A program made the translations under genes and the position numbers. Shown here piece by piece: positions 52,214 to 60,220 of a stretch of 64,000 nucleotides of DNA. This DNA comes from Ruicaihuangia caeni. Its GTDB lineage: Bacteria > Actinomycetota > Actinomycetes > Actinomycetales > Microbacteriaceae. Location of the stretch: positions 372,001 to 436,000 of the forward strand of contig NZ_JASATX010000003.1 in assembly GCF_029952955.1 (NCBI RefSeq), given 5' to 3'. Below the pieces are notes generated by a model. It was not told the DNA's origin and did not search any database. It saw only the letters and a program-made list of their open reading frames with translations. The first letter of the stretch is position 1. Every line of letters starts with the position of its first letter.

Positions 52214-53235
52214 TGGCAGCGCTGTCACAGACTGCGGAGGACCGACCGGCTCGGTTGACCGACGCGCGCCCGGCTCAGACGATTCGCAATCTGTTCGCGA
52301 GACAGACCACCTGGATTGTCGTGATCTTCATCGCGCTCATCGTGACGTTCGGCGTCATCGCCGGTCCGGCCTTCGCGTCCCTCAGCAATGCAAGGAACAT
52401 CCTCGCGAGCGTGGCGATCCTGCTCGTGCTCTCCCTGGGTCAGATGCTCGTCGTCCTCACGGCCGGTATCGACCTCTCAGGCGGGGGCATCCTCGTATTC
52501 TCGGGCGTCGTCGCCACCATGACGATGAACGCCATGGGCGGGCTGAACGGAATCCTCACCGGGCTGGTGGTGGGCATTGCAGCGGGTGCCGGGTGGGGGC
52601 TCGTGAACGGCCTGCTCGTCACGCGAGCGAAGATCCCTCCGATCATCGCCACGCTCGGCACCCTCGGGATGACCATGGGGCTCGCGCTCGTGATCACAGA
52701 TGGCATCGATCTCCGAGCGCCCCTTGAGCTCGTGCAGACGCTCGGGGTAGGTGACATCGCCGGAGCGGTCCCCTGGATTGCGGTCATCGCGCTTCTGCTC
52801 GCGCTCGTCGCCGCGGTCGTCTTGAACGAGACCGTGTTCGGACGGCGCACCTACGCCGTCGGTGCCAGCAGCGCCGCCGCTGAGCGGGCCGGCATCCGAG
52901 TGAGCAGACACCTCGTGGTCATTTACACCATCGCCGGTGCGCTCGCCGGTATCGCCGGATTCCTCGCGCTGGCCCGATTCGGCACCACAACGTTGGCCGG
53001 CCACTCGGAGGACAGCCTCAAGGCCATCACGGCAGTGGTGCTTGGCGGCACCAGCCTGTTCGGAGGCAGCGGAAAGGTGGTCGGCACCGTGATCGGTGCG
53101 TTCATCCCCGTGATCCTTCTCAACGGTTTCGTGATCACCGGAGTGCAGGCGTTCTGGCAGCAGTTCGCAATCGGGCTCGTGCTGGTCGTCGCCGTGTTCA
53201 TCGATCGCATTCGCCATTCGCCTGACCGCATGTGA
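52213..53235 (+). CDS. Sugar ABC transporter permease (RbsC/FrcC-like)
   Basis: A 340-residue membrane permease of the BPD_transp_2 type with about ten helices. Family segments AGIDLSGGGILVFSGVV, TRAKIPPIIATLGTLGM, GIRVSRHLVVIYTIAGAL and VVLGGTSLFGGSGKVVG match the 41-42 kb permease position by position. The ATG shares one base with the ATPase stop (TAATG), so it is translationally coupled. The binding-protein gene follows after 61 bases. Confidence 0.93.
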   Translation: MAALSQTAEDRPARLTDARPAQTIRNLFARQTTWIVVIFIALIVTFGVIAGPAFASLSNARNILASVAILLVLSLGQMLVVLTAGIDLSGGGILVFSGVVATMTMNAMGGLNGILTGLVVGIAAGAGWGLVNGLLVTRAKIPPIIATLGTLGMTMGLALVITDGIDLRAPLELVQTLGVGDIAGAVPWIAVIALLLALVAAVVLNETVFGRRTYAVGASSAAAERAGIRVSRHLVVIYTIAGALAGIAGFLALARFGTTTLAGHSEDSLKAITAVVLGGTSLFGGSGKVVGTVIGAFIPVILLNGFVITGVQAFWQQFAIGLVLVVAVFIDRIRHSPDRM

Positions 53236-53296
53236 AGCGGGGCGCCGTCGAAGGAGCCCTGTCACTGCTCACCGCTCAACGAAGAGAGGAACAACC

Positions 53297-54325
53297 ATGC
53301 ACCACTCACCGATCACAATCCGCAGCCGACGCCTCCGCGGAGCCTCGGCCGCGATCGCGGGAATCGCGGCGCTCGGCGTCGCCCTGGCGGGGTGCTCCAG
53401 CACGGCCGGACCTGACCCTGATACTGGAGACCCCGCAGCTGAGGAACGGGGGAGCCTGACGTTCGTCGCAGGCGTCAAGGGCGATCCGTTCTACATCACG
53501 ATGTCGTGCGGTGCTCAAGCGGCTGCCGAAGAAGCGGGCCTGAGCTTCGACTTCCAAGCGCCGAATTCATTCAGTCCGACCGACCAGATCCCAATCGTCG
53601 ATGGAGTCGCGGCGGCGGCGCCCAGCGCGCTTCTGATCGCACCGACCGATGGAGCAGCGATGTTCGCTCCGATCCAGCGCGTTGTCGACGCAGGCACGAA
53701 CGTGGTGCTCGTCGACACAGCACTCGATGACTCGTCCACTGTGCGATCGTCTGTCCGTACTGACGACTATGCCGGGGGAGTGGAGGCGGCCAAGCTGCTG
53801 GCTGAACTCATCGGTGGCTCCGGAGAAGTGCTGTTGCTCAACTTCCAGGCCGGAGTCTCGACGACCGAGGCCCGAGGCAAGGGGTTCGTCGACACCGCGG
53901 AGCAGCTTGGGCTCACTGTCGTGGGCCAGGAGTACGGCGGCACGGACATCGAGAAGGGCGCGCAGATCGTCGATGCGACCTTGCAGCGGCATCCGAATCT
54001 CGCGGGCGTCTTCACGACGACCGACTACGGCGCGCAGGGCACGGTCGCATCGCTCAGGAACGCAGGCGAGCTCGGGTCGGTGAAGGTGGTCGGGTTCGAT
54101 GCATCACCCGTGATGGTCGAGCAGCTGCGTGCCGGCGACATCCAGGGGATCGTGAGCCAGCAGGCGCGCACGATCGGAGAGCTCGGCGTCGAGCAAGCGC
54201 TCGCCGCGATGAACGGCGAAGCGACTTCTGAGAGCGTCATCGAGGTACCCACCGTGACGATCCGCGCGGAGGATCTCGAGTCGGAGTCCGCAAAGGCCGG
54301 TCTGCAGGTGGAACGCTGCAACTGA
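53297..54325 (+). CDS. Sugar ABC transporter substrate-binding lipoprotein
   Basis: A 342-residue type I binding protein. The signal peptide ends in VALAGC, followed by a Pro/Asp/Gly-rich linker. Mature motifs: VAGVKGDPFYITMSCGAQA, FSPTDQIPIVDGVAAAAPSAL, VDTALDDSSTVRSSVRTDDY and GVFTTTDYGAQGTVASL. It is only distantly related to the two binding proteins at 37.8 and 42.5 kb, so it likely binds a different sugar. ATG at 53297 follows AGAGAGGAACAACC. A terminator follows at 54347. Confidence 0.92.
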   Translation: MHHSPITIRSRRLRGASAAIAGIAALGVALAGCSSTAGPDPDTGDPAAEERGSLTFVAGVKGDPFYITMSCGAQAAAEEAGLSFDFQAPNSFSPTDQIPIVDGVAAAAPSALLIAPTDGAAMFAPIQRVVDAGTNVVLVDTALDDSSTVRSSVRTDDYAGGVEAAKLLAELIGGSGEVLLLNFQAGVSTTEARGKGFVDTAEQLGLTVVGQEYGGTDIEKGAQIVDATLQRHPNLAGVFTTTDYGAQGTVASLRNAGELGSVKVVGFDASPVMVEQLRAGDIQGIVSQQARTIGELGVEQALAAMNGEATSESVIEVPTVTIRAEDLESESAKAGLQVERCN

Positions 54326-54346
54326 ACTCGGTCGGCTTCCATATGG

Positions 54347-54379
54347 AAGGGCCGCTCGGATGCTGTCCGAGCGGCCCTT
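54347..54379 (+). terminator. Terminator after second sugar ABC operon
   Basis: AAGGGCCGCTCGGA and TCCGAGCGGCCCTT form a perfect 14-base stem around TGCTG, followed by CTTCATTT. It lies 22 bases after the binding protein stop and before a convergent gene. Confidence 0.85.
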
Positions 54380-54396
54380 CTTCATTTCGCGTCGAG

Positions 54397-54831
54397 TCAG
54401 ACACCGATGACGTGCACGATGAACTCGCGGTACAGCGGTCCATCGAACTCGGCGAAGTAGATCGTCTGCCGGCCGCCCATCACGAGTTCGCCATCCTGCA
54501 CGGGAAACGCCACCTGCATGCCCGTGAGGTGGCTGCGCTGGTGCGAGCACGAGTTGACAGCCATCTGGCCGTCGCTCGGCAGGAAGCGCTGGTGCCGGTG
54601 ATCATCGCGCAGTTCGGGTGCCGTGCGCTGCAGCATCGAGATGATGTCGTCTTCCACGTCGGGCAGGCCTTCATTCACCATGATGCCGCTCGTAGTGTGC
54701 ATGGTCGTCGCATAGCAGACGCCGTTCTGCACACCAGTGCTTCGGGCCGCTTCTTTGACGCGATCGGTGATGTCGATGACCTGCGTGTCGTGGTCGGTCT
54801 GGATGCCGAGCCGGATGACCTCAGATTTCAC
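54397..54831 (-). CDS. YjbQ/UPF0047-family protein
   Basis: A 144-residue protein of the YjbQ family. Conserved parts are IDITDRV near the start, ATTMHTTSGIMVNEGLPDV, and a GGRQTIYFAEFDGP end. The family's usual metal or phosphate His/Asp set is only partly seen (NSCSHQRSHLTG in place of the common NaxaHxrasxxG). Reported family activity on thiamine phosphate is weak and the true role is unknown. It overlaps the amidohydrolase start by 4 bases, so it belongs to the PfkB-amidohydrolase-YjbQ operon. Confidence 0.87.
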   Translation of the reverse strand: MKSEVIRLGIQTDHDTQVIDITDRVKEAARSTGVQNGVCYATTMHTTSGIMVNEGLPDVEDDIISMLQRTAPELRDDHRHQRFLPSDGQMAVNSCSHQRSHLTGMQVAFPVQDGELVMGGRQTIYFAEFDGPLYREFIVHVIGV

Positions 54832-55724
54832 AGCGAACCCTTCTTGCTCTCGGTGGTGCTCACGTTCTTGGCGGCTTTCTTGCCGAGCAGGCGCTCGGCA
54901 TTGCCGCCCAAGATTTGCTGCTCCGTGACAGGACGGAACTCGAGCATCTGCATGGCCCTCACGAAGCGCTTGGGGTCCACCCGCGGGTAGTCGGAGGCGA
55001 AGACGAGCTTCTCGCGCAGGCTCGCCTCGCAGACGTCGAGCCCGACCTGATCGGCGAGCACGCGACGCAGTGAGGATTCGGGGCGTCCGCCGTAGAGCAC
55101 TGACGTGTCGAGGTGCACGTTCGGGTACTTGATGGCGAGCGCGAGTGCTTCCTGCACATATGGCCAGCCGACGTGCGGGATGACGAAGTCGAGTTCGGGG
55201 AACGCGCTGATCGCCGGCTCGAGCGACATCGGCGTGAATGCGGAGGTGGGCGCAATGGGCGCCCAGTTGTGCCCGACGGCGATCGAAACCGGGATGCCGA
55301 GGTCTTGTGCCGCTTCGAACACTGGGAACGCAGTGCCCTCGTCGGCCGGCTCGAACTGCTGCAGGGCAGGGTCGAGGTTGAGCCCGCTGAGGCCGAGGTC
55401 GTCCACCGCGGTGCGAAGCTTCTGTGGGGCGCCCGCGTCGCTGGGGTCCACCGAGGCGAAGCCGATGATGCGCTCGCTGAGCTTCATGAGGTCGGCCAGT
55501 TGCTCATTGGTGGCGACGCTGCTCTTGTGCGCCGTCGTGCAGTCGAGTGCGACCATCACGGCGCTGTCGAGTCCCGCTTCATCGAGCTGCGCGAGATACG
55601 TTGCGAGGGGCTGAGTCGAGCAATAGAAGCCGAATACGTCTACTACCGGTTCTCGCAGCCCCGGCTCGAGGTCGAAGAACTCCTGAACCTGCACGGGGTA
55701 GGTCCGGAAGTCGATTCTGGTCAT
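54828..55724 (-). CDS. Amidohydrolase-2 family metal-dependent hydrolase
   Basis: A 298-residue TIM-barrel protein of the amidohydrolase-2 (ACMSD/dihydroxybenzoate decarboxylase) clan. Seen: a GFASVDPSDAGAPQKLR segment, LSGLNLDPALQQ, GHNWAPIAP, VIPHVGWPYVQEALALA (metal His) and VFASDYPRVDPKRFVR (catalytic Asp). The N-terminal HxH motif normal for the family is not evident (RIDFRTYPV), so metal binding may differ. It is probably a hydrolase or decarboxylase for a sugar-acid or aromatic ring product. ATGA overlaps on both sides couple it to the kinase and YjbQ. Confidence 0.85.
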   Translation of the reverse strand: MTRIDFRTYPVQVQEFFDLEPGLREPVVDVFGFYCSTQPLATYLAQLDEAGLDSAVMVALDCTTAHKSSVATNEQLADLMKLSERIIGFASVDPSDAGAPQKLRTAVDDLGLSGLNLDPALQQFEPADEGTAFPVFEAAQDLGIPVSIAVGHNWAPIAPTSAFTPMSLEPAISAFPELDFVIPHVGWPYVQEALALAIKYPNVHLDTSVLYGGRPESSLRRVLADQVGLDVCEASLREKLVFASDYPRVDPKRFVRAMQMLEFRPVTEQQILGGNAERLLGKKAAKNVSTTESKKGSL

Positions 55725-56716
55725 TGGTGTGCTCCGGTTTCGGTCGAATGGTTTCTGGCGTGTCCGCTCACCTGGTCGGCGGTCGGATAGCGGTCGCGGG
55801 GGCGCGACACGTAGAGGGAGGCGGTCGCGTGGGCGTGGCGCAGTGCTTCCTCGATCGGCATCTCTCGCTCAAGCGCTGCCAGCAGCCCGGCGTCGAAGAC
55901 GTCGCCGGCTCCCACAGCGTCGATGGCCGTCGTTGCGATTGCCGGATGCCGCAGGGTTCGCCCCTCGTGCCAGCTGATGCTGCCTTCAGCGCCGCACTTG
56001 ATCACGACCGTGCCGGGGCAGACATCGCTCAGCGCTGCGAGCGCGTGCTCAGCAGTGCGTTGCCCCGTGATGGCCTGAGCTTCATCGAGGTTGGGAAGGA
56101 ACAGATCGACCTCGCGCAGCATCCGTCGCAGTGCGATCAGCGTCGTCTCCGGCCAGTCGGCGGGATCCCAGCCCGTGTCGAGCATGGTGGACTGCCCGCG
56201 GCGACGGCACTGGGCGAGAAAGCGATGTGCCGCATCGAAGCCGAGATTCGACACCATGAAGAGGCCGACGAGGGCGACTGTGCGATGCCGTTCCACGACG
56301 TGCATCGCATCGCGGAGCAGCTCGTCGGTGAGGCGGCCCGAGCATCCGATGTTCGAGGCGAAGGCGCGCTCCCCATCGGGCCGCACCAGCGCCACGGTGA
56401 GACCGGTCTGCTCGCCCGTCAAGCGGCTCACTCCGGCGCTGCAGGCGCCCGCATCCCGCAACGCTTCAACGATGAGCGTGCCTTCGGGGTCGTCACCCAC
56501 CACGCCGACCACTGAGACGGGCGTGCCGAGTGCTGCGAGACCAAGCGCAAGGTAGCCGGCTTGCCCGGCCGGGAAGAACTGGTGCTCATGACCGACAACC
56601 TCTTGGCCCCATTCGGGGAGCTGCGGGACTCCGCGGATGAGGAGGTCCATATTGAGGTTGCCGACCACGCAGATGCCCTCGCGGGCGGTTATCGCGTCGT
56701 TGCGATGGTTGACCAT
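55721..56716 (-). CDS. PfkB-family carbohydrate kinase
   Basis: A 331-residue ribokinase/fructokinase-fold enzyme. ICVVGNLNMDLL opens the fold and DAVGAGDVFDAGLLAAL near the C-terminus is the PfkB signature 2 with the catalytic Asp. Signature 1 is altered: FPAGQAGYLALGLAALG replaces the usual GGxxxN, so substrate binding may differ. It phosphorylates a sugar or related compound with ATP. First gene of the operon to YjbQ; its stop overlaps the next ATG. Adjacent to GntR, manA and a FrlB-like gene, so a fructosamine- or sugar-kinase role is possible. Confidence 0.9.
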   Translation of the reverse strand: MVNHRNDAITAREGICVVGNLNMDLLIRGVPQLPEWGQEVVGHEHQFFPAGQAGYLALGLAALGTPVSVVGVVGDDPEGTLIVEALRDAGACSAGVSRLTGEQTGLTVALVRPDGERAFASNIGCSGRLTDELLRDAMHVVERHRTVALVGLFMVSNLGFDAAHRFLAQCRRRGQSTMLDTGWDPADWPETTLIALRRMLREVDLFLPNLDEAQAITGQRTAEHALAALSDVCPGTVVIKCGAEGSISWHEGRTLRHPAIATTAIDAVGAGDVFDAGLLAALEREMPIEEALRHAHATASLYVSRPRDRYPTADQVSGHARNHSTETGAHQ

Positions 56717-56854
56717 GTGTGGAATCCGTTCCGATGTTTGTTTTCAAAGCCTATTGTATGAACTCAAAACTCGAGACGCCGATTTCATCACTGTTCTGTT
56801 GTCATTCGCGAAGAAGAGGCGCCTCTGGCGCGCCCGGCTGGGGGCGCCCGGAGA

Positions 56855-57634
56855 TCAGCGCCGACGGAGGACGCTGAAGGCGATCTCGCCCCCGCGGAAG
56901 TACTCCTCCGCATAGATGGTGCGGAGGCCGGAGCGCGACAGGCATGTCTCTTCGACCAGCATCCATGGCCCGAGGCCGCCGAGGCTGTATCGGTCCTCGA
57001 CGTCGCGCGGCAGCTCGGCCGCCGTGATGCGCGCCGCCGACGACACGATGTGGTGGCCGTGCGCTTCGAGCGCCCTGCTGAGCGAGCCGCTCCAGTCCCG
57101 GTGGTTCAGCGGACCCGGCAGTGCGCTGCGAAGAACCACGTTGAGGCTCATGGCCATGGGCTCATCGTTGCCGTACCGGATCCGGGTGAGCCGGATCACC
57201 GGCGTGCCCTCATCGACCGCGAGCGCGGCAGCTTCCTTTGCCGAAGCCGCGGATTCCTGCACGTCGAGCACAGCGCTGGTGACCGAATAGCCTCGTGATT
57301 CGAGCATCTCTGTCACGCTCTCGTACCGCGTGACTGGGCGCTCGACGTGGAGAGAGCCGATGGCCGAGACGAACCAGCCGTGACCGTGCACCACGCCGAT
57401 GGTGCCATCTTGTTCCAGGCTCTTCAGCGCGTCTCGCACGGTCGAACGCGAAGCGCCCGTTCGCTGGGTCAATTGGGCCTCAGTGTCGAGTCGATCGCCG
57501 GCTTGCAGACCTTGTTCTTTGATCATCGCGAGGATCGCTTCACGCACGGCGCCCACAGTTGAGCGCTTGCGCCGTGGTGCTTGATCGGAAGCGCCTGCTC
57601 TTATCGAGTCGGTCGTTGGATCCTGCATCGTCAT
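56855..57634 (-). CDS. GntR-family (HutC/UTRA) regulator 1
   Basis: A 259-residue regulator. N-terminal winged HTH (about 25-95: QAGDRLDTEAQLTQRTGASR and RSTVRDALKSLEQDGTI) and a C-terminal UTRA ligand domain (about 100-255: SAALPGPLNHRDWSGSL-type and IYAEEYFRGGEIAFSVLRR). It is a paralogue of the 59254 regulator, with identical ends and shared DHRDWSGSL-like and YSLGGLGPW segments. It lies 138 bases from the kinase operon and divergent to manA. UTRA domains of this kind bind phosphorylated sugars or amino sugars. Confidence 0.92.
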   Translation of the reverse strand: MTMQDPTTDSIRAGASDQAPRRKRSTVGAVREAILAMIKEQGLQAGDRLDTEAQLTQRTGASRSTVRDALKSLEQDGTIGVVHGHGWFVSAIGSLHVERPVTRYESVTEMLESRGYSVTSAVLDVQESAASAKEAAALAVDEGTPVIRLTRIRYGNDEPMAMSLNVVLRSALPGPLNHRDWSGSLSRALEAHGHHIVSSAARITAAELPRDVEDRYSLGGLGPWMLVEETCLSRSGLRTIYAEEYFRGGEIAFSVLRRR

Positions 57635-57933
57635 TCCGGCTTCGTCCCTTTCGGTTTACGGCACGTCACGGCTGTTCTTGAGACGTTGTGCGGTCGGATG
57701 CCGGCGAGAGTCGGCTGCCCGCTGACAACCGTGGCAGGTGGCTGGCTCCGATTCAACACAGTCATGGGTTCTAACGGTATTGAAGTCACACAAAAGCCGC
57801 TGTCGTGTGATCTCCGCACAGGAGGGCGCCGCCCAGGCATGTGCTTGGCCCTCCTCCTTGCCGGTTCCTCCCAAGACGCAAGGTAGCCTCGAATGGGCCG
57901 CGATCGGGCCCGAACAGAGAAGAACTGAGGCAG

Positions 57934-59133
57934 ATGCACATACTGACCGGGGTCGCGCGCCGGTATGCGTGGGGATCGACGAGCCAGATCCAAGCGGTGC
58001 TCGGCACGCCGAACGATGCTGATCCGCTCGCGGAACTTTGGTTCGGGGCGCACCCCACGGCGCCTTCACCGACCCGCGGTCGCGACGGCGCCGTGTCGAG
58101 CCTTGATGCTCTGCTCGAAGCCGAACCTGCCCTGCTCGGAGCAGACGTCGCTGAGCGATTCGGCGAACTGCCGTTCCTGATGAAGTTTCTGGCGCCTGCC
58201 CAGCCCGTGTCGCTGCAAGTGCATCCGACGCCCGAGAACGCCCGTGCCGGGTTCGAGCGCGAGGAGGCGCTCGGCATCCCGATCGACGCCTTCAACCGCA
58301 GTTTCAAAGACGTGCACCACAAGCCGGAGATGGTCTTCGCCGTCACCGACTTCGAAGGGCTGGTCGGCTTCCGCGACCGGACGCAACTCGAACGCGTGCT
58401 CGGTGACTACCGCCACCCGGCGATCCGCGACGCGCAGCGTCTGCTCGAGGCAGATCGCTCGCCCGATGGATTGCGGTCGTGCCTGCGCGCGCTCGTCTCG
58501 CTGAAGCCGGAGCAGGTCGACCAGATCGTCGACGAGGCTCGCGAGCTGGCTGAGGGCGAGCGGGCAGCGAAAGCGGGAAGGCTCGCGCCGCACTCGACCG
58601 TGGTCGAGCTCGCCTCGTACTATCCAGCCGATGCCGGGGCGGTTGCATCGCTGATGCTCAACCGCATCGCGTTCGCGCCGGGGGAGTGCGTGTACGTGTC
58701 GTCTGGCACACCCCATGCCTATCTCGACGGCCTGGCCGTCGAACTGATGGCCAACTCCGACAATGTGTTCCGGGCGGGCCTCACGTCGAAGTACGTCGAC
58801 GTCGAAGGCTTGCTCGAGAACGTCGACGTCGCCTCGGGGCCGATCTCGTTGCTGTCAGCCGAGGAGGCTGCGTCGGGCGTTCGAGTGCTTCGACCTGGCG
58901 CGGAGGAGTTCGAGCTCACCGCCGTCGAGCTCGACGGATCCGTTGTGGAACTCGCGGGATCCGGTCCCCGCATCGCGGTCGGCGTGCGCGGTTCGATCAC
59001 GCTGCATACGGATGCCGACAACGCCCCCCTCGAGCTCCTGCCGGGCGGCGCGGTGTTCGTGTCGGACGCGGAGCGGATGCTCACGGCATCCGGCCGCGGT
59101 CACTTCGTGATCGGCTCAGTGCCAATTCGCTGA
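57934..59133 (+). CDS. manA: Class I mannose-6-phosphate isomerase
   Basis: A 399-residue type I phosphomannose isomerase. Zinc ligands are seen in SLQVHPTPENA (Gln and His) and HKPEMVFAVTDFEGLVGF (Glu), with the C-terminal GECVYVSSGTPHAYLDGLAVELMANSDNVFRAGLT (His and Arg of the active site). It converts mannose-6-phosphate to fructose-6-phosphate. Gene length is normal. ATG at 57934 is chosen from protein alignment; a GAGG lies close upstream. It lies between two paralogous GntR regulators, with a 300-base divergent gap to regulator 1 that holds no clear operator by eye. Confidence 0.93.
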   Translation: MHILTGVARRYAWGSTSQIQAVLGTPNDADPLAELWFGAHPTAPSPTRGRDGAVSSLDALLEAEPALLGADVAERFGELPFLMKFLAPAQPVSLQVHPTPENARAGFEREEALGIPIDAFNRSFKDVHHKPEMVFAVTDFEGLVGFRDRTQLERVLGDYRHPAIRDAQRLLEADRSPDGLRSCLRALVSLKPEQVDQIVDEARELAEGERAAKAGRLAPHSTVVELASYYPADAGAVASLMLNRIAFAPGECVYVSSGTPHAYLDGLAVELMANSDNVFRAGLTSKYVDVEGLLENVDVASGPISLLSAEEAASGVRVLRPGAEEFELTAVELDGSVVELAGSGPRIAVGVRGSITLHTDADNAPLELLPGGAVFVSDAERMLTASGRGHFVIGSVPIR

Positions 59134-59253
59134 GCGTCGCGCTTTCGGAGTGGCCGCCTGCGAGCGTTGACCGCCCGTGCGCCTGTGCGCCCGTTCACCG
59201 TGTGCTCGTCGACGAGCGACGCCTTCGAGCACCATCGACTGCGAGCCCGCGCG

Positions 59254-60030
59254 TCAGCTGCGGCGCAGCACGCTGAACGAGATCTCGCTGCCGAGGTGGT
59301 AGTCGAGCGCGTACAGCACGCGCCGGCCGGTGGCCGTCAGGCCGACCTCGAACACTCGCAACCAGGGTCCGAGTCCGCCGAGGGAGTACCGCGCTTGCCA
59401 CTCCTCCGGCAACTCGACCGCCGAGATGGTTGCGAGGGCCGAGGTGACCCGATTGCCGTGAGCGGCGAGGGCCGCGGTCAGTGAACCGCTCCAGTCGCGG
59501 TGATCGATGGGCCCCGGGAGCGTTTCGCGAGGCATGGTGTTCGCGCTCACCACGAGCGGTTTGTCGTCGCCGTACCGGATGCGCAGCAGCCGGATGACCG
59601 GCGCGTCGGACTCGAGTTCGAGCGCCTCGGCCTCCTCGGGAGTGGCCGTGCCCTCCTCGATGCTCAGCACGGCGCTGGTGACGGCGTAGCCGCGCCCGGT
59701 CAGTACCTCTGTGATGCTCTCGTACTTGGTCATGGGGCGTTCGACGCGCAGCGAACCCGACGCCGAGATGAAGCGGCCCTGGCCCTGAACCGCGTTCACC
59801 ACCCCTTGCTGCTCGAGCAGCCTGAGGGCCTCGCGCACCGTGGATCGAGAGACGCCGAACAGCTCTGACAGCTCCGACTCGGTGTGGAGGCGATCGCCGG
59901 GCTTCAGCCCGAGCTGCGCGATGAGCGCGCTGATCTGCTGATGCACGCGCTCCACGGCACTGCCGCGTCCGCCCGTCGTCCCCGACGACTTGTCGGCCGT
60001 CGCGACATTGGTCGTGTCGTTGTCAGACAG
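59254..60030 (-). CDS. GntR-family (HutC/UTRA) regulator 2, possible CTG start
   Basis: A regulator of 258 residues from a CTG at 60030, or 293 from an ATG at 60135. Winged HTH (KPGDRLHTESELSELFGVSR; RSTVREALRLLEQQGV) and UTRA domain ending FSVLRRS. The CTG is preferred: AAGGAG (60043-60038) lies exactly 7 bases upstream and, from there, the protein aligns with the start of regulator 1; the ATG has no ribosome site and would add a 35-residue non-homologous leader. No ATG/GTG/TTG lies in frame between them. It is divergent from the FrlB-like gene across operators at 60149-60191 and may regulate it. Confidence 0.85.
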   Translation of the reverse strand: MSDNDTTNVATADKSSGTTGGRGSAVERVHQQISALIAQLGLKPGDRLHTESELSELFGVSRSTVREALRLLEQQGVVNAVQGQGRFISASGSLRVERPMTKYESITEVLTGRGYAVTSAVLSIEEGTATPEEAEALELESDAPVIRLLRIRYGDDKPLVVSANTMPRETLPGPIDHRDWSGSLTAALAAHGNRVTSALATISAVELPEEWQARYSLGGLGPWLRVFEVGLTATGRRVLYALDYHLGSEISFSVLRRS

Positions 60031-60148
60031 GATGCCGCTCCTTGCGCTCTTGTCGTTCGCTGTCGGCCGCGATACCGCGGATGTCCGATCTGGCTGACCA
60101 TACCAGGCCCCGTTGGAACCGGGGCATCCGACCATCGGTCCGCGCCGT

Positions 60149-60191
60149 GGATATCGTTATCAGCCCGACAAGTGCTAGGTTTGTCCGACAA
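60149..60191 (+). promoter_or_regulatory. Operator pair before the FrlB-like gene
   Basis: GGATATCGTTATCA (60149-60162), reverse complement TGATAACGATATCC, belongs to the TGAGAACGATATCA family. TTGTCCGACAA (60181-60191) is the same perfect palindrome as at 37712. They lie 30-72 bases before the gene ATG, in the divergent gap to GntR regulator 2. An extra half-site CCGACAAG occurs at 60165-60172. Confidence 0.55.
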
Positions 60192-60220
60192 CCTATCCAA
60201 TCAACAGACAAAGGATCAGC

